A DNA stretch of 5,158 nucleotides from Geobacter sp. (lineage in GTDB: Bacteria; Desulfobacterota; Desulfuromonadia; Geobacterales; Geobacteraceae): NCBI GenBank assembly GCA_003857395.1, contig RPRC01000323.1, forward strand, positions 1 to 5,158. Direction: 5' to 3'. This document shows, piece by piece, positions 1 through 5,158 of this stretch (its first letter is position 1; each line of letters begins with the position of its first letter). Under the pieces are notes generated by a model. It worked only from the letters and a program-made list of their open reading frames with translations. It searched no databases and was not told the DNA's origin. A program made the position numbers and the translations under genes.

Positions 1-466
1 GTAAATTCTTTAACGACACATGCGGGATGAAGAAATCAAGGGCCTTCCCGAGTTTATGCAGGCTGTTATGCGCCACTTTTCTGCCTTTCTTTTGCAGCAG
101 CGTATTGTACTCGGGCGACCTGTATCCGGAAATGATATGGATTTCATTGTCCCCGCCGAACTGGTTGTCGACAGTGTTCAAGTAATCTAAAACATTGGTA
201 TCCATGTTGATTGTCTGGTTGGTGTGATGGCAGCGCAATAACCAGTTCAAGTCCTTGAGCGCTTCCAGGTCATATTCATTTCCCTGTGTCCGGTATGTCA
301 CCGTCAACCTTTCACTGGTATGAACATTGTAAAGCGAAAGTTTTCCTTCGGGGTTTTCCGCGGTGAAAGTAGTATTTGCCATGACAGGTTTCGCCCCGAA
401 AAACATCACGGCGCTGGCCAATGAAAACTTAAGAAAAGATCTTCTGGTTGCAGATTTATGAAACAT
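1..466 (-). CDS. Tat-exported M15-type (DUF882, MepK/YcbK-like) peptidoglycan endopeptidase, 3' end missing
   Basis: This reading frame was translated by hand from the reverse strand. It starts at ATG 464-466 and stays open for 155 codons to the window edge. An AGGAG sits 7 bases before the start. Residues 7-14 read TRRSFLKF, a textbook twin-arginine motif, followed by a hydrophobic stretch and a likely cleavage site after VMA (28-30). The protein is therefore probably exported folded to the periplasm. The mature part has the family blocks SGYRSPEYN (113-121) and NSLHKLGKALDF (134-145). His137 and Asp144 have the HxxxxxxD spacing of two M15 zinc ligands. The third ligand, a late His, would lie outside the window. 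E. coli MepK is 182 residues, so roughly 30 residues are missing here. MepK cuts peptidoglycan cross-links, including the 3-3 type. Family assignment is firm; the exact bond cut is inferred. It is divergent from an L,D-transpeptidase gene. Confidence 0.85.
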   Translation of the reverse strand, partial: MFHKSATRRSFLKFSLASAVMFFGAKPVMANTTFTAENPEGKLSLYNVHTSERLTVTYRTQGNEYDLEALKDLNWLLRCHHTNQTINMDTNVLDYLNTVDNQFGGDNEIHIISGYRSPEYNTLLQKKGRKVAHNSLHKLGKALDFFIPHVSLKNL

Positions 467-544
467 TCGACTACTCCTGAAATGTAATTGATTCGGATGG
501 ATGGAAGGTAACAGCTAAGGGGGCCATTACATGGATGAAACAAA

Positions 545-574
545 TGTATAGCAGATGCTTGCCTTGATTGTCAA
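545..574 (-). promoter_or_regulatory. Sigma-70 type promoter of the MepK-like gene
   Basis: On the minus strand a perfect TTGACA (569-574) is followed after 18 bases by TATACA (545-550). Transcription would begin near 538, giving a leader of about 70 bases before the start codon at 466. No competing signal of this quality was seen upstream of this gene. The call is from consensus match only. Confidence 0.55.
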
Positions 575-646
575 CTTCATGAGAAACTTGACCCTGACTT
601 TACCGCCCGGCGCAATCCGGGACTTGATTCTATCAGCGCCAAAGGC

Positions 647-674
647 TTTACAAATATAGTACGTTTGCTATAGT
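647..674 (+). promoter_or_regulatory. Candidate sigma-70 promoter of the L,D-transpeptidase gene
   Basis: TTTACA (647-652) and TATAGT (669-674) are separated by 16 bases, and each matches the consensus at five of six positions. Transcription would start near 681, about 309 bases before the ATG at 990. A weaker alternative, TTGCCG (701-706) with TATTTG (725-730) at 18 bases, would still give a leader of more than 250 bases. The exact inverted repeat GTCATG-G-CATGAC (681-693) lies at the predicted start and could be an operator or a 5' hairpin. Confidence 0.45.
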
Positions 675-790
675 TTCCCGGTCATGGCATGACAGGCAGT
701 TTGCCGGATCTTCTTTCTCTGCCATATTTGTCGTATCTCGCTTGCTCTAGCTTCCATCCGGAAACTCCAAAACAGAGCTATCCCCTGTTG

Positions 791-945
791 GGCTGGGGCT
801 TTCTCGGAGTCTCTCGTACGGCTTTATGGCAAGACAGCGACAGCAGGGAAAGCGCATGAATCCAGCAGGTTGCCTGTTCTGTGTCTCGGGTGGCGACCGA
901 TTACGAGAGGCTTCGAGGAAGTTCCAGCCCAGCCTCTGTCGAGAC
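791..945 (+). promoter_or_regulatory. Probable structured 5' leader RNA of the L,D-transpeptidase gene (class unknown)
   Basis: The 523-base gap 467-989 holds no convincing gene, but this part is dense in complementary segments. Pairs seen are GCTGG 792-796 with CCAGC 862-866, GCTTTC 798-803 with GAAAGC 848-853, GGCAA 828-832 with TTGCC 870-874, GTCTCG 883-888 with CGAGAC 940-945, and AGAGGCT 906-912 with AGCCTCT 931-937. The last two nest with a small GGT/ACC hairpin (889-891/896-898) into a possible three-way junction. CTCTCG 811-816 could instead pair with CGAGAG 904-909, which would compete with the AGAGGCT stem. I could not match it to a riboswitch class I know. The pairings were found by eye without energy calculation, so a functional RNA is an inference. 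Confidence 0.3.
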
Positions 946-989
946 TTTCCGGAGGGACACTACTCTAGGGACCAGGAGAAAAATATTAG

Positions 990-1790
990 ATGAAATCATT
1001 CCCTTTCGCCAACATCCTATTCTGCCTTTTCCTGATTTCCACTGTCCCGGTTTTTGCCGGTCCGAATAAAATAATGTCGCTCTGTGATTTCTACTATCCC
1101 AGTGACGGCGGCATCGAATGGGAATGCCGCAAGCTTATGCGAGGTGACAGTCCAGTGAAGCTTTTTGGCGAGAACTGGAGGGACGTACTCCGCTTCAACC
1201 GACTCGACCGGCGACATTTCATCGCCGGATTATCGATAAAGGTACCTAAACAACTGGAGGATATCACGGATTTTACACCGATGCCGACAACATATCCGGA
1301 TGCAGCTGCAGAAGATAAGTTCATCCTGGTTGACCAGACCGAGATGTTCCTGGGCGCCTATGAATACGGTGAACTGGTTCTTTCATTTCCCGTAGCGGTC
1401 GGCCGCAAGGGTAACCGGGTTCCCAACGGTGAATTCAGGATCGATGCGGTCGATCGCTGGCACAAATCGAACCTGTATCCCGTAGAGGGTCTCGGCATTC
1501 CCTATCCCATGCATTACGGTCTCAGATTCTATGTGGACAAGAGTGAGGATACCTGGCCGTCCTACTGGATACATGGTCGTGACCTGCCCGGGTATCCGGT
1601 ATCCCATGGCTGTATTGGCCTTTCTGACGAAGAGATGCAGAAAAAAATTTACAAAAGCCCGAAAAATGTGCTGCTGCAGGACGCGAAAACACTCTATCTG
1701 TGGGTTGTCGGTTCCAACTCCGACAATGGGAAATTCCACAAAATAAAGTACGGCCCGAGGGTTCTGGTCATCGGCACCCCGCCCATATGA
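990..1790 (+). CDS. Secreted L,D-transpeptidase, YkuD domain with LysM-like N-terminal module
   Basis: The 266-residue product starts with a classical signal peptide (Lys2, hydrophobic 5-22, likely cut after VFA 21-23), so it acts in the periplasm. Residues 45-86 (CRKLMRGDSPVKLFGENW onward to LSIKVP) resemble a divergent LysM cell-wall-binding module. The YkuD catalytic domain runs from about 110 (KFILVDQTEMFLGAYEYG) to about 240. It has the conserved HG (195-196) and SHGCIGL (205-211), with Cys208 the expected nucleophile and His206 beside it. Such enzymes join peptide stems through 3-3 (meso-diaminopimelate) cross-links or attach proteins to the wall; which one applies cannot be told here. 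The start at 990 is preferred because it gives the signal peptide and has AGGAG at 974-978, although the 11-base spacing is long. The MepK-like gene is divergent from it, and a terminator follows 71 bases after the stop. Confidence 0.92.
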   Translation: MKSFPFANILFCLFLISTVPVFAGPNKIMSLCDFYYPSDGGIEWECRKLMRGDSPVKLFGENWRDVLRFNRLDRRHFIAGLSIKVPKQLEDITDFTPMPTTYPDAAAEDKFILVDQTEMFLGAYEYGELVLSFPVAVGRKGNRVPNGEFRIDAVDRWHKSNLYPVEGLGIPYPMHYGLRFYVDKSEDTWPSYWIHGRDLPGYPVSHGCIGLSDEEMQKKIYKSPKNVLLQDAKTLYLWVVGSNSDNGKFHKIKYGPRVLVIGTPPI

Positions 1791-1861
1791 CCCATAAGCC
1801 CCGCTTGTTTTCACTGCAACTCCTGTATAAAATTATAATAAAAACACCTGACTCAGAAAAA

Positions 1862-1898
1862 AGAAAAGGTTTGCCGGGGTGGCCAGCAAACCTTTTCT
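1862..1898. terminator. Bidirectional intrinsic terminator
   Basis: AGAAAAGGTTTGC (1862-1874) and GCAAACCTTTTCT (1886-1898) are exact reverse complements of 13 bases around an 11-base loop. Read rightward, the core GGTTTGC/GCAAACC stem is followed by TTTTCT, which suits termination of the L,D-transpeptidase transcript. Read leftward, the same core is followed by TTTTCT and then a run of six T (1862 down to 1857), which is the stronger tail. It can therefore stop leftward transcripts coming from aroF as well. Confidence 0.85.
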
Positions 1899-1908
1899 CG
1901 GATATACT
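1880..1908 (+). promoter_or_regulatory. Weak candidate promoter for the 62-residue protein gene
   Basis: TATACT (1903-1908) matches the -10 consensus at five of six positions. The -35 candidate TGGCCA (1880-1885) lies 17 bases upstream but falls in the terminator loop and matches at only four of six positions. Transcription would begin near 1915, giving a leader of about 90 bases with short inverted repeats: CACC/GGTG at 1927-1937, ACACC 1926-1930 with GGTGT 1979-1983, and the palindrome CAGGTACCTG at 1968-1977. Confidence 0.25.
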
Positions 1909-1995
1909 TTCTTAAAATGGTTTTTACACCTGCGGTGACCGGCCTATGCCAAGCCTTCGTACGAGGACAGGTACCTGGGGTGTTTCGAATCTTCC

Positions 1996-2000
1996 GGAGG
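1996..2000 (+). promoter_or_regulatory. Ribosome binding site that sets the start of the 62-residue protein
   Basis: GGAGG lies five bases before ATG 2006. The same frame is open upstream to an ATG at 1946, but that codon sits in the inverted-repeat-rich leader without a comparable binding site, so 2006 is the better start. Confidence 0.75.
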
Positions 2001-2005
2001 AATTC

Positions 2006-2194
2006 ATGAAAGAAATCAAGGTGATTTTCACAGATGATTCGGTGGGCTTCGTGAAAGAAGCCCAACTTAATGCGCTCATTACTGCCGGCAAGATAAAATC
2101 TTTTCTCCGTGGCGACGGCTGTGTCAGAGTCGGCATCGACCCGGTCCGTGAAATCAGATTCCAGGGGAGAGACCGGAGAAAGGAACACGATTAA
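2006..2194 (+). CDS. Conserved-looking small protein of unknown function (62 aa)
   Basis: The product is 62 residues, starting MKEIKVIFTDDSVGFV and ending GRDRRKEHD. It has no signal peptide or membrane segment and should be cytoplasmic. The first half reads like a beta strand (KEIKVIFTD), a turn and a helix (KEAQLNALITAGKIKSFL). The second half has another strand (GCVRVGIDPVREIRF) and a charged tail. I recall similar short proteins in Geobacter-type genomes with a C-terminal aromatic-x-Gly-x-x-Arg-Arg pattern, here FQGRDRRK at 52-59, but cannot assign a function. A strong ribosome binding site, sensible amino acid make-up and its place right after a terminator support a real gene. It converges on aroF, 68 bases from that gene's stop codon. 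I saw no convincing terminator of its own; the only complementary bits after the stop are four-base GCAC/GTGC segments. Confidence 0.75.
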   Translation: MKEIKVIFTDDSVGFVKEAQLNALITAGKIKSFLRGDGCVRVGIDPVREIRFQGRDRRKEHD

Positions 2195-2262
2195 TAGGCC
2201 GCACGCTATATCCTTTTCTTGTGCCAAAAATCTTACCTGTCCCCTGCCATTCCGCAATCAGG

Positions 2263-3333
2263 CTATTGTGCTACGGCTCTTCCACCACAGGCCTTGAGTC
2301 GGCCATGGGCACGACGAAGCATTTCCTCTGTTGTTTGCCAGTCAATGCACTTGTCGGTGATGGACACACCGTATTTCATATGTTTTAAGTTCTTTGGTAT
2401 CGGTTGATTTCCTGCCTCAAGATAGCTTTCTATCATAACACCTGAAATATTTCCTTGACCCGCTACGATCTGGTCAATGGTTTGCTCCAATACAAAAGGC
2501 TGTTTTTCATGATCTTTTTCGGAATTGCCGTGGCTGCAGTCCACCATGATGCTGGGGTGGATTTCCGATTTCTGCATCAACTCGACCGCCTTCTGGATGT
2601 CCTCAGGCATATAATTTGGCCTCTTTGTTCCACCCCGTAGCACCATATGGACATCAGCGTTGCCCGTGGTTTGGATGATCGCTGTTCTTCCTTCCTTATT
2701 GATGCCGAGGAAGCAGTGTGAATGGAGCGCCGACTTCATGGCATCAATGGCTATCTGAAGATTGCCGTCAGTGCCGTTCTTGAAGCCCACGGGGAAGGAG
2801 AGACCACTGGCGATTTCCCGGTGAGTCTGTGATTCCGTGGTGCGTGCGCCAATCGCGCCCCAGCAGAGCAGGTCAGCCAAATATTCGGGCGTGATTGGAT
2901 CGAGCATTTCCGTGGCAACGGGTAGTCCCATTTCGTTAATGGTGCAGAGCAGGCCCCTGGCGATTCCCAGTCCCTTTGATATCTGATGCGTACCGTTCAT
3001 GTCGGGATCGTTTATCAGGCCTTTCCAGCCGATGGTGGTGCGTGGTTTTTCGAAATAGACACGCATGATGATGAAAAGTTGGTCGGAAAGCTCCTCCGCG
3101 AGGCAGGCCAGCTTTTCGGCATATTCGATGGCGGCCTTCGGGTCGTGGATGGAGCAGGGACCCACCACAACCATGAGGCGGGGATCGAGGCCGCGCAGGA
3201 TGTTTTTGATGTGGAGTCGACTCATGTTGACGAATTCTCCTGCCTCGTCCGAGACCGGAAAGACTTGCCTCAGGTCTGTGGGGGCGATAATCGGGGTGAT
3301 GCTCCTGATTTTCAGATTGTTAGTCTTGATCAT
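2263..3333 (-). CDS. aroF: 3-deoxy-D-arabino-heptulosonate 7-phosphate (DAHP) synthase, type I AroFGH family
   Basis: The enzyme condenses phosphoenolpyruvate with erythrose 4-phosphate to give DAHP, the first step of the shikimate route to aromatic amino acids, in the cytoplasm. The 356-residue length matches the E. coli isozymes (about 350). Family blocks are all present: DPRLMVVVGPCSIHDP (50-65), RVYFEKPRTTIGWKGLINDP (91-110), GARTTESQTHRE (162-173), PVGFKNGTDG (181-190), LRGG (232-235), VDCSHGNS (264-271) and YGVSITD (321-327). The metal ligands expected from E. coli AroG are Cys60, His268, Glu302 and Asp327. An N-terminal extension of about 35 residues, where E. coli isozymes bind feedback inhibitor, is present. 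Which aromatic amino acid inhibits it cannot be told, so the symbol marks the family and not tyrosine sensitivity. AAAGGAA lies 10 bases before the ATG. It follows pfk by 68 bases and has no obvious terminator of its own. Confidence 0.95.
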   Translation of the reverse strand: MIKTNNLKIRSITPIIAPTDLRQVFPVSDEAGEFVNMSRLHIKNILRGLDPRLMVVVGPCSIHDPKAAIEYAEKLACLAEELSDQLFIIMRVYFEKPRTTIGWKGLINDPDMNGTHQISKGLGIARGLLCTINEMGLPVATEMLDPITPEYLADLLCWGAIGARTTESQTHREIASGLSFPVGFKNGTDGNLQIAIDAMKSALHSHCFLGINKEGRTAIIQTTGNADVHMVLRGGTKRPNYMPEDIQKAVELMQKSEIHPSIMVDCSHGNSEKDHEKQPFVLEQTIDQIVAGQGNISGVMIESYLEAGNQPIPKNLKHMKYGVSITDKCIDWQTTEEMLRRAHGRLKACGGRAVAQ

Positions 3334-3401
3334 GCTGTTTGCGTTCCTTTGTAAATTAATTTGTGTGGCTATTTCAAATTCAGGCAGTCAAGAAGAATAG
3401 G

Positions 3402-4574
3402 TCAATAGAGAAACATCGGTTTTCCCAGCACATGGCGAATCTTGGGTCGGTATTCACTCGAATCGTACAGTTCCGTCACATCTACACGTTTCTGCCCCTG
3501 CATGATGGTGCTGATGGGGATATGGGTGTAGGTCCCGCCTTGGAGGGCTACCAGACGTCCGGACATTCCCTCGATAACAAGGTCCATTGCCATGTTTGCA
3601 TAGTTAAAGGCAGCCATCAGGTCCAGTGAATCCGGGGCGCCGGAACGCATGAGATAGGACAATTGCTGATAAATTATGTGGGATCCTGTCAGCTGCTTGA
3701 TCGCTTCGCTTACCGCGACTCCGATCCCCCCGAGTTTTTTGTGTCCGTACGCGTCTTCCTGCCCGTATTCGATGATCTGTCCGCCGATCATGGTGGCGCC
3801 TTCCGATATGGTTACCATGGCGTAGTTGCTGGGATTGGCCTTCTTGTCTTCCGCCAGGAAGCGGGCAAGTTTCTCCACGTCGAAAGGGACTTCCGAGATA
3901 AGGGCTCTATCCACCCCGGAGAGATAGGCGGATATGAGCGATGTTTCGCCGGAATTTCGTCCGAACAGCTCGACGATGGCGATGCGCTCATGGGAACCGG
4001 CACTTGTGCGCAGATTGTGAATGAAATTGACGCTGCGGGTTACCGCGGTAGAAAATCCGATACAGAAATCGGTCCCGAAGACGTCGTTATCCATGGTCTT
4101 GGGGATTGCCACGACGGGGAATCCTTCCCGGTGAAGTCGCTCCGCATAACTCAGGGTGTCGTCACCGCCAATGGGAATCAAGGCAGTGATCTCCAGGTGG
4201 TCGAGAACCGACAGGATGTGCGGGGTAAAATCGTACTTGGTCTTTGAGGACAGGTCGTGCTCTTTTGTTCGGAGAAACTCAGGAATTTCCGTGGCGTTCA
4301 CCTTGGCGGGGTTGGTCCTGCTGGTGTGAAGAAAGGTTCCTCCTGTCCGGTCAACAGTGCGGACCGCCTGACGGTCCAAGTGGACGATATTTTCTTCACG
4401 GGAGGACGGTTCTGCAGGGTTAAAATCGAGCAGACCTTTCCATCCTCGCCGGATGCCGAGCACGCGATATCCGTTTTCAATGGCTCGGTTTACCAAGGTC
4501 TTCAATGCAGGGTTGAGGCCCGGGACATCTCCTCCGCCGGTAAGAATGGCTACGGTTTTCTGTTGTGAGTTCAT
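3402..4574 (-). CDS. 6-phosphofructokinase, pyrophosphate-type active-site residues
   Basis: This is a 390-residue cytoplasmic member of the phosphofructokinase A superfamily, which phosphorylates fructose 6-phosphate to fructose 1,6-bisphosphate. Motifs are GGGDVPGLN (13-21), IPIGGDDT (133-140), PKTMDND (158-164, with Asp162 the likely catalytic base), ELFGRNSGE (202-210), ISEGA (256-260) and [12 protein letters not shown] (307-318). ATP enzymes such as E. coli PfkA have GGDGS and PGTIDND. Here the first motif has Asp (139) and the second Lys (159), the pair found in pyrophosphate-dependent enzymes, which run reversibly. The donor is therefore probably pyrophosphate, though members annotated as ATP enzymes exist in related clades. 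ATG 4572-4574 is chosen because AGGA lies 7 bases upstream and homologues begin just before the [10 protein letters not shown] strand. An in-frame ATG at 4619 would add 15 atypical residues. It likely forms an operon with aroF. Confidence 0.92.
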   Translation of the reverse strand: MNSQQKTVAILTGGGDVPGLNPALKTLVNRAIENGYRVLGIRRGWKGLLDFNPAEPSSREENIVHLDRQAVRTVDRTGGTFLHTSRTNPAKVNATEIPEFLRTKEHDLSSKTKYDFTPHILSVLDHLEITALIPIGGDDTLSYAERLHREGFPVVAIPKTMDNDVFGTDFCIGFSTAVTRSVNFIHNLRTSAGSHERIAIVELFGRNSGETSLISAYLSGVDRALISEVPFDVEKLARFLAEDKKANPSNYAMVTISEGATMIGGQIIEYGQEDAYGHKKLGGIGVAVSEAIKQLTGSHIIYQQLSYLMRSGAPDSLDLMAAFNYANMAMDLVIEGMSGRLVALQGGTYTHIPISTIMQGQKRVDVTELYDSSEYRPKIRHVLGKPMFLY

Positions 4575-4581
4575 ACACTTT

Positions 4582-4587
4582 TCCTTT
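4582..4587 (-). promoter_or_regulatory. Ribosome binding site that sets the phosphofructokinase start
   Basis: On the minus strand AAAGGA ends 7 bases before ATG 4574. The nine-base string ACAAAGGAA containing it recurs before aroF (3344-3352 on the plus strand), so both genes of the pair use the same translation signal. Confidence 0.6.
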
Positions 4588-4677
4588 GTCAGTCCGGTAC
4601 GAGAGTACTTTTCAAACATCAGTGGACGCCTCTTTTCCGAACCTGATTAGCGTCAATCTTCCGCCAGTTCCCAAAAC

Positions 4678-4764
4678 TGTCATTCCCGAAGCGGTTCTGA
4701 TCGGGAATCCAGCTTCTAACCGACTGAAATCATGGATCTCCGATAGAGACATTCGGGGATGACA
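4678..4764. repeat. 87-base imperfect palindromic repeat (GTCATTCCCGA type, REP/MITE-like)
   Basis: The outer arms TGTCATTCCCGAA (4678-4690) and TTCGGGGATGACA (4752-4764) are reverse complements at 12 of 13 positions, the odd one being a G-U pair in RNA. The inner arms ATCGGGAATCCA (4700-4711) and TGGATCTCCGAT (4733-4744) agree at 10 of 12. The loop is about 21 bases. Elements with these ends are dispersed in many deltaproteobacterial intergenic regions, as I recall them. No open frame or target-site duplication was identified, so mobility is inferred only from type. It sits between pfk and its candidate promoter, so it would be transcribed as a long hairpin. Confidence 0.8.
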
Positions 4765-4831
4765 ATCTTCATAGCGGAAGAATAGCGCTTCAGGTTTCCG
4801 AATGAGAGAAAATCCGGAGCAAGATTTGAAA

Positions 4832-4862
4832 ATTTTAGCACAGGATTTCACTTCTGTGTCAA
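4832..4862 (-). promoter_or_regulatory. Candidate promoter for the pfk-aroF transcript
   Basis: On the minus strand a perfect TTGACA (4857-4862) is followed by TAAAAT (4832-4837), which matches the -10 consensus at five of six positions. A TG one base before it gives an extended -10. The 19-base spacing is longer than ideal, which the extended -10 may offset. Transcription would start near 4825, giving a leader of about 250 bases that contains the palindromic repeat. Confidence 0.45.
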
Positions 4863-4881
4863 TTTTTCCGGGGATCATTAC

Positions 4882-4910
4882 TTGATTCTGTGGTCTGATG
4901 ACGGCATACT
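4882..4910 (+). promoter_or_regulatory. Candidate promoter of the M29-type peptidase gene
   Basis: TTGATT (4882-4887) and CATACT (4905-4910) are 17 bases apart, each matching the consensus at four of six positions. Transcription near 4917 would leave a short leader of about 21 bases, just enough for the ribosome binding site at 4925-4932. Confidence 0.35.
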
Positions 4911-4937
4911 GCAGTGATTACATGAAGGAGGGCAATA

Positions 4938-5158
4938 ATGTATTCATTGGCAAATGCTTTTCAATCTCTCTTCGAGGTAAACTTGGGGGTAAACCCCGGT
5001 GAGAAAATACTTGTATTCAGCGATACTATCCGTCCCGACGAAAATCCCGCCCCTTCGGAGAGTGATCGGCGACAGAGACTCCTTGAAGTGGCCAGGGAGG
5101 CGGCAGCGTACGCGGAAACGGCATTCGGGAAGTGCTCTTTCCTGTCTTTTGCGGCCAC
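4938..5158 (+). CDS. M29 family (aminopeptidase T-like) metallopeptidase, N-terminal part only
   Basis: The frame starts at ATG 4938-4940 and runs open for 73 codons to the window edge. AAGGAGGG (4925-4932) is a near-perfect ribosome binding site five bases before the start. The opening residues, MYSLANAFQSLFEVNLGV and then NPGEKILVFSDT (19-30), match the family pattern of a helix followed by the strand motif V-x-P-G-E-x-V/I-L-V. A second helix, LLEVAREAAAYAETAF (48-63), follows. M29 enzymes are cytoplasmic metal-dependent aminopeptidases, but their metal ligands are in the C-terminal half, outside this window, so catalytic competence cannot be judged. The insert TIRPDENPAPSESDRRQR between strand and helix is longer than in classical aminopeptidase T and resembles what I recall of a deltaproteobacterial subgroup. 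It is divergent from pfk. The family call rests on the N-terminus alone. Confidence 0.6.
   Translation, partial: MYSLANAFQSLFEVNLGVNPGEKILVFSDTIRPDENPAPSESDRRQRLLEVAREAAAYAETAFGKCSFLSFAA

Noticed and set aside
791..945. Known riboswitch (cyclic di-GMP, cobalamin, glycine) or RNase P RNA
   Set aside because: I looked for the conserved cores. Only fragments such as GGGAA, GGCAA and a GAGGAA-GTTCC stretch occur, in the wrong arrangement and length, so no known class was assigned.
881..1069. 62-codon plus-strand frame overlapping the transpeptidase start
   Set aside because: It starts inside the structured leader and runs into the signal-peptide region out of frame; it has no ribosome binding site and a composition typical of random sequence.
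1383..1814. 143-codon minus-strand frame
   Set aside because: It is antisense to the YkuD catalytic domain, whose motifs explain the sequence fully.
2195..2262. Terminator between the small gene and aroF
   Set aside because: Only a four-base GCAC/GTGC pair and a long-range AATAG/CTATT match are present, without a stable stem and T-run.
3663..4247. 194-codon plus-strand frame
   Set aside because: It lies wholly antisense to the well-conserved phosphofructokinase and has no recognisable domain; it is a shadow of that gene's codon bias.
4575..4619. Upstream start adding 15 residues to phosphofructokinase
   Set aside because: The extra residues ([15 protein letters not shown]) are unlike the family N-terminus, and the internal ATG at 4574 has a better-spaced AAAGGA.
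4612..4878. 88-codon minus-strand frame between pfk and the peptidase gene
   Set aside because: It is created by the palindromic repeat and flanking promoter sequence, overlaps the candidate promoter and the alternative pfk start, has no ribosome binding site worth naming, and resembles no protein I know.
1..5158. tRNA or rRNA genes, CRISPR array, insertion sequence, toxin-antitoxin or phage defence genes
   Set aside because: No cloverleaf, regularly spaced repeats, transposase motifs or defence domains were found on either strand; all larger frames are accounted for by metabolic and cell-wall genes.

Overview
The window looks like chromosomal DNA of a Gram-negative bacterium, most likely a Desulfuromonadales/Geobacter-like member of the Desulfobacterota (former Deltaproteobacteria). 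This is an inference from recalled resemblance, not from a search. It rests on the L,D-transpeptidase with its LysM-like front part, the 62-residue protein ending in a GRDRRK tail, the aminopeptidase T-like start, and a palindromic repeat of the GTCATTCCCGA type. There are no RNA genes, CRISPR arrays, insertion sequences or phage genes.

Left part (1-1900): two cell-wall genes point away from each other across a 523-base gap. Leftward runs a Tat-exported M15/DUF882 peptidase of the MepK (YcbK) type, cut by the window edge. Rightward runs a secreted YkuD-family L,D-transpeptidase. One enzyme makes 3-3 peptidoglycan cross-links and the other is of the type that cuts them. The transpeptidase appears to be preceded by a leader of about 310 bases rich in complementary segments. 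A bidirectional hairpin terminator closes this block.

Middle part (1900-4574): a 62-codon gene with a strong ribosome binding site converges on a leftward pair, pfk then aroF. The pair encodes a 390-residue phosphofructokinase with the residues of pyrophosphate-using enzymes and a 356-residue AroFGH-type DAHP synthase. They are 68 bases apart and probably co-transcribed from a promoter near 4832-4862. The pairing links sugar phosphate metabolism with entry into the shikimate pathway.

Right part (4575-5158): a 363-base divergent gap holds an 87-base imperfect palindromic repeat, which would lie in the pfk leader. It also holds candidate promoters in both directions. A rightward gene for an M29 (aminopeptidase T-like) peptidase then begins and runs off the window.

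Most of the window is ordinary housekeeping sequence. The points worth a second look are the long transpeptidase leader, the pyrophosphate-type kinase beside DAHP synthase, the transpeptidase/endopeptidase pair, and the palindrome inside the pfk leader.
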